A stretch of 64,000 nt of DNA, taken from the NCBI RefSeq assembly GCF_015223055.1, contig NZ_JADFBX010000003.1, positions 496,001 through 560,000 of the forward strand, read 5' to 3'. Positions 55,472 through 62,613 of this stretch are shown here, in pieces. Each line of letters begins with the position of its first letter. The stretch's first letter is position 1. The notes beneath the pieces were generated by a model. That model saw nothing but the letters and a program-made list of their open reading frames with translations. It did no database searches and had not been told where the DNA came from. Made by a program: the position numbers and the translations under genes. Origin of the DNA: Pedobacter sp. MC2016-24. GTDB lineage: Bacteria > Bacteroidota > Bacteroidia > Sphingobacteriales > Sphingobacteriaceae.

Positions 55472-58261
55472 ATGATGAAGATAAAATCAACGCTAACGGC
55501 CTTGAGCCTGGGCTTATGCCTATGGAATGTGGCCCTGGCGCAAAATAAAGCAAAAACTGCAGGGCCCTGGCCGGCAGTAGAGCAGCAAATGAAACCCTGG
55601 ACCCGATGGTGGTGGATGGGGAATGCCGTAGATGAAAGCAATATCAGTAAGGTATTGACTCAGTACCAGCAGGCTGGTATTGGCGGGGTAGAAATTACCC
55701 CCATTTATGGTGCTGTAGGATTTGAGAAACGATATATCGATTTCTTATCACCGAAATGGATGGATATGTTGCATTATACGGTGCAAAAATCAAATGCTTT
55801 AGGTATGGGTGTGGACATGAATACAGGCACAGGTTGGCCATTTGGTGGCCCACTGGTTAAACCTGAGCATGCAGCGACCAAACTTATTGTACAACAATAC
55901 GACGTCAAAGCCGGTCAGAAGCTAACTGAAGCCATTAAAGTCAAAGAAGCCAAACAGGATGCGGCAAAATTACAGGCAGTAACTGCTTACGGCAGCAATG
56001 GAGAGGTATTGGATTTATCGGGTCAGGTTGATGCCAATGGTATACTCAATTGGACCGCAGGCAATGGAAACTGGCAGGTATACGCTGCTTTTGCAGGTAA
56101 AACCCGTCAGGAAGTAAAACGCGCTGCACCGGGTGGACAGGGCTTAACGCTGGACCATTTGGATAAAAATGCCGTAACAAACTACCTGAGTCGTTTCGAT
56201 AAGGCTTTTGATGGCAAACCGCAAGGCGTACGGGCGTTTTTCAATGACAGTTATGAAGTGTATGGTGCCAACTGGACACCTACCTTCTTTGAAGAATTCC
56301 AAAAAAACAGGGGTTACGATCTGAAGAAACATTTACAGGAATTGGTGGGTAAAGATTCGGCCAGTGAAAATGTAGCCCGTTTGAAATCAGATTACAGAGA
56401 AACAATGAGCGATCTGTTGCTGGACAATTTCACACACAACTGGACCAACTGGGCGAACAAATATGGATCAATCACCAAGAATCAATCTCATGGTTCTCCC
56501 GGTAATTTATTAGACCTGTATGGAGCGGTGGGGATTCCGGAAACGGAAACTTTTGGTTCCAGTCATTTCCCAATCCCAGGTCTTCGCCGGGATAGTGCAG
56601 ATGTAAGGAATGTGGACCCGGATCCGATGATGTCGAAATTTGCCTCATCAGCAGCACATACAGGCGGTAAAAACCTGGTGTCTTCCGAAACTTTTACCTG
56701 GCTTACCGAACATTTTAAAACCTCCTTCTCGCAATGTAAACCAGAAGCAGAGCAATTGTTCCTTGCGGGTGTCAATCACATCTTTTTCCATGGTACAACC
56801 AATTCTCCTGCAGATGCGGTATGGCCAGGCTGGTTGTTTTACGCTTCTGTTGAATTGAATCCGAACAACAGTTTATGGCCACAGGTTAATGGCATGAACA
56901 GCTATCTGACTCGGTGCCAGTCCGTTCTTCAATCTGGAAAAGCAGACAATGAATTGCTCATTTACTGGCCGGTATATGACGTATGGAACCGTGCAAAAGG
57001 AATGGATATGGCCATTAAGGTACATAATATTGATGAGTGGTTACATCCAACTGCTTTTTACAAGTTGTCGAAAAACCTGGCGAAATCAGGTTATTCTTTT
57101 GATTTTGCGTCGGACCGTTTGCTGGCACAATCTGCTGGGCAAAATGGTTTGATCAATACTGCTGGCAATGCATCGCCATACCAAGTGCTGATCATTCCAG
57201 AATGTACCATGATTAGTGTAGAAACGCTTACTAAAGCCATTCAACTGGCTAATGAGGGAGCCACCGTAATCTTCCAGCAATTGCCAAAAGATGTTCCTGG
57301 GTTAAACAAACTCGAAGAACGCAGGGCTGAGTTAAAGGCATTATTGGCTAAGTTAAGCTTTGCTGATGCGGGTAATGGTGTTAAACAGTTTAAAACTGGT
57401 CAGGGTGTAATTTTGTTGGCTACTGATGTAGAAAAAGCTTTAGCCTATCGTGCTGTGAAACGCGAAGCCATTGCAGACACTGGTTTACAATTTATCCGCC
57501 GCAGTTTTGCTGGTGGTAAGTATTATTACATCGTAAACCATACGGCTAAAGATGTGGATGCAACCTTGCCGATCAATGCAAATGGCAGCGTAGTGTTGAT
57601 GGATCCGCAAAGCGGTGCATCCGGACTTGGCGCAAGCAGCGTTAAAGACGGACAACTGATGGTTCGTTTGCAAATGCGCTCTGGCGAAGCTATGATTTTG
57701 AAAGTTTTAGAAAAGATGCCTGCTGGGACTGCTAACTGGACTTACTTAAATAAAGCAGCCAAACAAATTGATTTGAACAATGCCTGGACCTTGAACTTTA
57801 CTACAGGTGGCCCGGAATTACCAGCAGCACAAAAACTGAATAAATTGGTTTCCTGGACAAGCCTGGCAGACCCTAGACTGCAGGACTTTTCCGGAACTGG
57901 TGTATACACCAGTAATTTTACGTTGAATGCGAAAACTGCAAAGGAATATGTGTTGAACTTGAATCAGGTGGATGAAAGTGCCCGGGTTTGGATCAATGGG
58001 CAGGAAGTAGGTATCCTATGGAGCATCCCATTCCAGGCACGTGTGGGTAAATACCTGAAAGCAGGTAACAATATCATCAAAGTTGAAGTGGTTAACCTTA
58101 TGGCCAATCGAATCCGTTATATGGATCAGAAAAAGATCCAGTGGAGGAATTACCATGAGATCAATTTTGTGAATATTAACTATAAACCATTTGATGCAGC
58201 GAATTGGGCCGTAATGCCATCCGGTCTGATTGGGCCAGTGACCATTACACCATATTTGTAA
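55472..58261 (+). CDS. Alpha-L-rhamnosidase-like glycoside hydrolase family 106
   Basis: Exported enzyme of 929 residues (signal peptide ends ALAQ24) of GH106, which releases L-rhamnose from RG-I/RG-II-type structures by inversion. The start of the catalytic domain is typical: MKPWTRWWWMGNAVDESNISKVLTQYQQAGIGGVEITPIYG, then GVDMNTGTGWPFGGPLV. AFFNDSYEVYGANWTP and SSETFTWLTEHFKTSFSQCKPEAEQLFLAGVNHIFFHGT carry conserved acidic residues. A C-terminal galactose-binding-like beta domain (about 770-925, VDESARVWINGQEVGILWSIPFQ) completes it. It begins at the base after the rhaM stop and ends before a strong terminator, closing the operon. Confidence 0.93.
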   Translation: MMKIKSTLTALSLGLCLWNVALAQNKAKTAGPWPAVEQQMKPWTRWWWMGNAVDESNISKVLTQYQQAGIGGVEITPIYGAVGFEKRYIDFLSPKWMDMLHYTVQKSNALGMGVDMNTGTGWPFGGPLVKPEHAATKLIVQQYDVKAGQKLTEAIKVKEAKQDAAKLQAVTAYGSNGEVLDLSGQVDANGILNWTAGNGNWQVYAAFAGKTRQEVKRAAPGGQGLTLDHLDKNAVTNYLSRFDKAFDGKPQGVRAFFNDSYEVYGANWTPTFFEEFQKNRGYDLKKHLQELVGKDSASENVARLKSDYRETMSDLLLDNFTHNWTNWANKYGSITKNQSHGSPGNLLDLYGAVGIPETETFGSSHFPIPGLRRDSADVRNVDPDPMMSKFASSAAHTGGKNLVSSETFTWLTEHFKTSFSQCKPEAEQLFLAGVNHIFFHGTTNSPADAVWPGWLFYASVELNPNNSLWPQVNGMNSYLTRCQSVLQSGKADNELLIYWPVYDVWNRAKGMDMAIKVHNIDEWLHPTAFYKLSKNLAKSGYSFDFASDRLLAQSAGQNGLINTAGNASPYQVLIIPECTMISVETLTKAIQLANEGATVIFQQLPKDVPGLNKLEERRAELKALLAKLSFADAGNGVKQFKTGQGVILLATDVEKALAYRAVKREAIADTGLQFIRRSFAGGKYYYIVNHTAKDVDATLPINANGSVVLMDPQSGASGLGASSVKDGQLMVRLQMRSGEAMILKVLEKMPAGTANWTYLNKAAKQIDLNNAWTLNFTTGGPELPAAQKLNKLVSWTSLADPRLQDFSGTGVYTSNFTLNAKTAKEYVLNLNQVDESARVWINGQEVGILWSIPFQARVGKYLKAGNNIIKVEVVNLMANRIRYMDQKKIQWRNYHEINFVNINYKPFDAANWAVMPSGLIGPVTITPYL

Positions 58262-58277
58262 ATATTTTTAAATGATT

Positions 58278-58320
58278 AAAAGGCCGTATCATGCAACACG
58301 ATATGGCCTTTTGCTTTTTG
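58278..58320 (+). terminator. Intrinsic terminator after GH106
   Basis: AAAAGGCCGTATC pairs with GATATGGCCTTTT over 13 bp (one G-T pair) with a 9-base loop, then a T-rich stretch, 17 bp after the stop codon. Confidence 0.85.
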
Positions 58321-58437
58321 TTCCTTTTGTAAAATAAAATACTTAAATAAATAAAAATGAGCAGGAATAATCAATCGTTATTTTAACGTTTATTATTTAG
58401 TTTTGTTAGGAACCAAATTAAACCGGGTATTTAAAAT

Positions 58438-59403
58438 ATGGAAATGAACAAAATGAGGTCAATAGGCCTGACCCTTTTATTGTCTTTAGGCATATCATCG
58501 TTGATTAAGGCCCAAAAAGTAGATACTTTGAATGCTCCGGCAGCAGTCTTGCCAGGCGTGTATGCCGATCCTAATATTGCCGTTTTCGGTAAGAAGTTTT
58601 ACCTGTACCCAACTACAGACGGTACCGAAGGCTGGTTGTCGACAAGTTTTACTTGCTGGTCCTCAGATAACCTGGTCAATTGGAAAAATGAAGGCGTAAT
58701 ATTGGATTTACCCCGTGATCTAACCTGGGCTAAAGAACGTGCCTGGGCTCCAACCATTGCATTTAAAAATGGAAAATACTATTACTATTACTCAGCCAAT
58801 GTAAATATAGGTGTAGGCGTATCCGATAAACCGACAGGCCCTTTTACAGATCCAATTCAAAAACCACTGATTGCCAGAGGTGCAAAAAAAGGACAGATGA
58901 TTGATCCGATGGTATTCGTGGATGATGATGGATCAGCCTACATGTATTGGGGACAAGGGCAATGCAATGTCGTGAAGTTGAATGAGGATATGGTTTCCTG
59001 TGATACCGCTAAAATTGTTTCTTTCAAACCAACTGGATATAATGAAGGACCCTTTATGATCAAGAGAAAAGGCCTTTATTATTTAATGTGGTCGGAGTAC
59101 GATACCCGTGACCCACGCTATTCTATTGCCTACGCGACCTCAACATCACCTATCGGGCCATTTAAAAAAGCAACCGGTTACCCGGTACTCAAAGGTAAAG
59201 GCGTGGTAAAAGGCGCAGGGCACCATTCTGTAGTGCAGGTTCCGGGAAAGGACGAATGGTATATCGCCTATCACCGTTTTAAGATACCGGGAGGTGATGG
59301 CTACAACAGGGAAACCTGCATTTCCACCATGCGCTTTGATGCTGAAGGGACTATCTTACCCGTGAATGTGTTTGAAAAGCTTAAACCAGTTAAGGTAAAA
59401 TAG
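58438..59403 (+). CDS. Glycoside hydrolase family 43 (arabinan/xylan-type)
   Basis: Exported five-bladed beta-propeller enzyme of 321 residues (signal peptide ends LIKAQ26). The GH43 catalytic triad is visible: the base Asp in GVYADPNIAVFG, the pKa-modulating Asp in MIDPMVFVDDDGSAYMYWGQG and the acid Glu in YNEGPFMIKRKG; HHSVVQVPGKDEWYIAYHRF supplies the propeller His. No additional domain follows. In an RG-I locus it most likely acts on arabinose or galactose side chains, but GH43 also covers beta-xylosidases. It has its own upstream region, with a GGAACCAAATTA block at 58409-58420 and a GCAGGA half element at 58361. Confidence 0.9.
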   Translation: MEMNKMRSIGLTLLLSLGISSLIKAQKVDTLNAPAAVLPGVYADPNIAVFGKKFYLYPTTDGTEGWLSTSFTCWSSDNLVNWKNEGVILDLPRDLTWAKERAWAPTIAFKNGKYYYYYSANVNIGVGVSDKPTGPFTDPIQKPLIARGAKKGQMIDPMVFVDDDGSAYMYWGQGQCNVVKLNEDMVSCDTAKIVSFKPTGYNEGPFMIKRKGLYYLMWSEYDTRDPRYSIAYATSTSPIGPFKKATGYPVLKGKGVVKGAGHHSVVQVPGKDEWYIAYHRFKIPGGDGYNRETCISTMRFDAEGTILPVNVFEKLKPVKVK

Positions 59404-59455
59404 CCCTAAACAAGAGTATCTCAAATCTAAATTCAGGTCCTTCCACAAAAAACAT

Positions 59456-61783
59456 ATGAAGATTAAGCAATACCTTTTGGCATCAGTTTTAACGCTGATT
59501 TCGTTGCAGGATGTAACTGCGCAAGCAAAGCATACCTTTACCATTGACAAAAATAACTTCATGCTCGATGGGAAGCCATTTCAAATTATTTCCGGCGAAA
59601 TGCATTACGCGCGGGTTCCACGTGCTTACTGGCGTGACCGCTTAAAAAAGGCAAGGGCAATGGGCTTAAATACCATTTGCACCTATATGTTCTGGAATGC
59701 GCATGAGCCGGTTCAAGGCAGGTATGATTTCAAGGATAACCTGGATATTGCCGAGTTTTGTAAAGAAGCTGCCGAAGAAGGATTGTGGGTAATTATCCGC
59801 CCTGGCCCTTATACCTGTGCCGAATGGGACCTGGGTGGTTTGCCATCCTGGCTTTTAAAGAACAAAAATATAGTATTGCGTTCTTCTGACCCCAATTACA
59901 TGCCACACACCTTAAAGTTCCTGAACCGCGCCGTACAGTCTTTTAAAAACGTGCAAATTACCAAAGGCGGTAATGTGCTCATGGTACAGGTTGAAAATGA
60001 GTATGGCGAATATGGATCGGACAAAGCGTATCTGAATTCGATTAAACATACCTTACTGGATGCAGGAGTGGATGTGCCACTTTTCAATTGCGATTGGGCG
60101 GGAAAGAAATATTACGATAAAGGATATGTTGAGGGGGTGATACCGACCTTAAACTTTGGGGGAAATGCGAAGAAGAATTTTGAAACTTTTGCTGGATATG
60201 CACCCAATGGCCCACGTTTCAATTCTGAATTCTGGACAGGTTGGTTCGACTATTGGGGTGGTAAACATGAAGTGCACTCTGCCCAGGAAAAACTGGCCGA
60301 CTTCAAATGGATGGTAGACAATGGCATCTCTGTGAATCTGTACATGTTTCATGGTGGAACCAGCAACGGCTTTTTTCCGGGTGCTAATGGCAGCAACACT
60401 TACTTCACCCCATATACCACCAGCTACGATTACGATGCACCTTTAAATGAGAACGGAGAACCGAATGAAAAGTTTTTTGCTTTCAGAGATGTGATCCTGC
60501 ATAAATATCCGGAGCTTAAGCTTCCTGAACTGCCAAAGCCCATTCAAAAAATAACGATACCGGAGTTTAAGCTTACACCATTTGCCTCACTTCAGCATAA
60601 TTTACCTGCGCCGCGCTTTTTTGACACACCGCAGCCAATGGAAGCACTTGATCAGGCCTATGGTTTAATTTTATATGCCCATGATTTTGATGGGGAGTTG
60701 AAAGGTGAGCTGAAAATTACCCGGGTGATGGACCGGGCTACGATTTATGTAGATGGTAAAAAGTTGGGTGTTTTAGATAGGCGCCTCAATCAATCTGCTT
60801 TGCAAGTAAATACTGCTGCGGGTAAGCACCGGTTAGAGATCTGGATTGAGCCTCTGGGCCGGGTTAATTTTGGTGCGGCAATAGATCACGAACGCAAAGG
60901 AATAACTGAAGGTGTTTACCTCAACGGCAAAGCATTGAAAGGATGGCAGCATTACCAATTCCCTTTAGATCGTCTCGGCTCGTTTAAAGCATCCGCACGC
61001 AAAGACGGATATCCTGAACTGATGAAAGGTAGTTTTCAGGTTAATGAAATTGGAGATACTTATTTAGATACCCGTAATTTAGATCATGGTTTACTTTGGT
61101 TAAATGACAAACTGATTGGCCGGTATTGGAGTATTGGTCCACAACAAACGCTGTACATCCCGGGATGCTGGCTCAAAAAAGGGAACAATCAGATCACGGT
61201 ACTGGAGCTTGGAAACCCGAAAAATCGTTCATTAAAAGGCGTTAAAGATCAGATCTGGGCCACTCAGCTCGATTCCACCTTGCTCCATTCAAAAGCTGGG
61301 CAACAATTGGTTTTGAGCCAAGATCAATTGGTTAAAGCCGGAGTTTTAACAGATAAAGAGGGCTGGCAAAATGTTCAGTTAGACAAACCCGTTACCGGCA
61401 GGTACATTTGTCTGGAAAGTACTTCCTCCTATGAACAATCACCCGTAGCATCCATTGCCGAATTGAGGATTATCGATGCAAGAGGACAGGAAGTTCCAAG
61501 AGAAGAGTGTTCAATCCTATATGCCGACAGTGAAGAGTTTGAGAAGGAAAATGGATTGGCTACCCTGTTGATGGATAATCAACCAACAACATCCTGGCAA
61601 ACCCGGTGGAGCCATGAAAAGCGGGCTCAGCCGCATCAGGTAGTTATCGATTTGGGTAAGAATATATCGGTGGCGGGGTTCAGTTATTTGCCAGGAGCCC
61701 AAAAAATAAAAGCTAAGGTCAAGGATTTCAATTTGTATGTATCAAAAGCCATGTTTTTAATTCAGGATAAAAATGAGAAATAG
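59456..61783 (+). CDS. Glycoside hydrolase family 35 beta-galactosidase
   Basis: Exported GH35 enzyme of 775 residues (signal peptide ends VTAQ23). The barrel has IISGEMHYARVPRAYWRDRLKKARAMGLNTICTYMFWNAHEP, acid/base Glu182 in VENEYGEYG and nucleophile Glu258 in FNSEFWTGWFD; NLYMFHGGTSNGF is typical of the family. Beta jelly-roll domains follow (about 385-620, GLLWLNDKLIGRYWSIGPQQTLYIP). An F5/8 type C-like carbohydrate-binding domain (about 640-765) has DNQPTTSWQTRWSHE. It starts 52 bp after GH43, probably in one unit, and likely removes terminal beta-galactose from galactan or arabinogalactan side chains. Confidence 0.93.
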   Translation: MKIKQYLLASVLTLISLQDVTAQAKHTFTIDKNNFMLDGKPFQIISGEMHYARVPRAYWRDRLKKARAMGLNTICTYMFWNAHEPVQGRYDFKDNLDIAEFCKEAAEEGLWVIIRPGPYTCAEWDLGGLPSWLLKNKNIVLRSSDPNYMPHTLKFLNRAVQSFKNVQITKGGNVLMVQVENEYGEYGSDKAYLNSIKHTLLDAGVDVPLFNCDWAGKKYYDKGYVEGVIPTLNFGGNAKKNFETFAGYAPNGPRFNSEFWTGWFDYWGGKHEVHSAQEKLADFKWMVDNGISVNLYMFHGGTSNGFFPGANGSNTYFTPYTTSYDYDAPLNENGEPNEKFFAFRDVILHKYPELKLPELPKPIQKITIPEFKLTPFASLQHNLPAPRFFDTPQPMEALDQAYGLILYAHDFDGELKGELKITRVMDRATIYVDGKKLGVLDRRLNQSALQVNTAAGKHRLEIWIEPLGRVNFGAAIDHERKGITEGVYLNGKALKGWQHYQFPLDRLGSFKASARKDGYPELMKGSFQVNEIGDTYLDTRNLDHGLLWLNDKLIGRYWSIGPQQTLYIPGCWLKKGNNQITVLELGNPKNRSLKGVKDQIWATQLDSTLLHSKAGQQLVLSQDQLVKAGVLTDKEGWQNVQLDKPVTGRYICLESTSSYEQSPVASIAELRIIDARGQEVPREECSILYADSEEFEKENGLATLLMDNQPTTSWQTRWSHEKRAQPHQVVIDLGKNISVAGFSYLPGAQKIKAKVKDFNLYVSKAMFLIQDKNEK

Positions 61784-61930
61784 GAAAAAGCCAGTGGTTT
61801 TTGATGTTGCAGGTAAATACGGGGTAGGGTTAGCACAGTCATACCATGAATATCCAGGGATGTAAAATTAGGATGAGTAATGTTCACGAATAGATTTTCG
61901 CTATTTATGAATATACAAGTCGGACATTTG

Positions 61931-61980
61931 ATCGGTCAAATCCAGTCAAACCCGGTCAAATCCGTTCACACGTTTTCAAA
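61931..61980 (+). repeat. Five 10-bp direct repeats (GTCAAA)
   Basis: Units ATCGGTCAAA, TCCAGTCAAA, CCCGGTCAAA, TCCGTTCACA and CGTTTTCAAA follow without gaps. The last four bases of each unit are TCAAA-like at an exact 10-bp step, about one DNA helical turn. Confidence 0.7.
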
Positions 61981-62058
61981 TCAGCTGCTTTTTTGGTTTT
62001 TCTGTGTACTTTTGGTTCATGTTTGATTCTGGTCTGGATCTGGGTGGGGGCTGGCTCG

Positions 62059-62125
62059 TAACAAAAGGATACCAAACAGGAGTTACATAGGAGTTTCATA
62101 GGACTCGGCTAGGACTATAGTCCTA
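62059..62125 (+). repeat. AGGA array at 11-12 bp steps ending in a 16-bp palindrome
   Basis: AGGA occurs at 62066, 62078, 62089, 62100 and 62111, i.e. steps of 12, 11, 11 and 11 bp; two adjacent units are GTTACATAGGA and GTTTCATAGGA. The last AGGA is the left half of the perfect palindrome TAGGACTATAGTCCTA at 62110-62125. Confidence 0.65.
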
Positions 62126-62299
62126 TAACGCTCCAAGGAAGTCAAAGTTTTACCCAACTGTAAGACCTATGGTTACCAAACCAGACCAAAAGGATGTACA
62201 AGAGTCCTAAAACTATCAACAGTACAATAGCATTTCCTTCAGGAAGGAATCAAAATAAAAATATTTTTTTACTTGTGTCTCATACACCTAAAACCGCTT

Positions 62300-62326
62300 A
62301 AATAAACGTCTTCGGTACATTTATTT
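62300..62326. repeat. AT-rich inverted repeat
   Basis: AAATAAACGT and ACATTTATTT face each other with one mismatch around CTTCGGT, about 40 bp upstream of the direct-repeat element copy 5. It could form a hairpin or be a binding site. Confidence 0.45.
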
Positions 62327-62366
62327 GTTGTAGCGCTTTAAAATTTAGTAGTTTAGAGGCGGCATA

Positions 62367-62384
62367 CAGGACACCACAGGTTGC
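62367..62384 (+). promoter_or_regulatory. Direct-repeat element, copy 5 (fasciclin gene)
   Basis: CAGGACAC and CAGGTTGC start 10 bp apart. A TAACCAAATA block follows at 62419. The fasciclin ATG is 229 bp after the element, further than for the other copies. Confidence 0.55.
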
Positions 62385-62420
62385 CAACAGCGGGCCGATC
62401 ACTTATTTTTAATTTAAATA

Positions 62421-62460
62421 ACCAAATAATAGAGTCACCAAATAACCAATTAACCAAATA
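62421..62460 (+). repeat. ACCAAATA 8-bp repeats
   Basis: ACCAAATA at 62421, 62437 and 62453 plus ACCAATTA at 62445 lie on one 8-bp register; the last three are tandem. Looser AACCA copies continue to about 62490. Confidence 0.6.
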
Positions 62461-62613
62461 ACACGAGTTAACCACCGTCAATAACCAAATATAACTGTAT
62501 GTAAAAACCTCTACTTTCTTTCTTGGAATCAGTACCGCCGTACCTATAGGTATTGATGATAGATTTCTTGTTGCTTTACTTACCAGTCAAGTTATGATGG
62601 TGTTTTTTATTCA

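Larger units (their letters stand above)
61784..62613. other. Gene-free region with short-period repeats before fasciclin gene
   Basis: 830 bp without a credible coding frame on either strand. It holds a 10-bp-period repeat, an 11-bp-period AGGA array ending in a palindrome, an AT-rich inverted repeat, a copy of the direct-repeat element, and 8-bp ACCAAATA repeats. These are listed separately. No clear terminator for GH35 was found in it. Confidence 0.6.

Noticed and set aside
55950..55966. CAGGATGC inside the GH106 gene as a further direct-repeat element
   Set aside because: Only one half is present; no CAGG lies 10 bp to either side and it is inside coding sequence.
58361..58378. GCAGGAATAATCAATCG before GH43 as a sixth direct-repeat element
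   Set aside because: The first half matches but the second half keeps only CA of CAGGTTGC; mentioned only as a half-match.
61784..62613. CRISPR array in the repeat-rich gap
   Set aside because: The repeats are 8-11 bp, without 25-40 bp repeats or unique spacers, and no cas genes are present.
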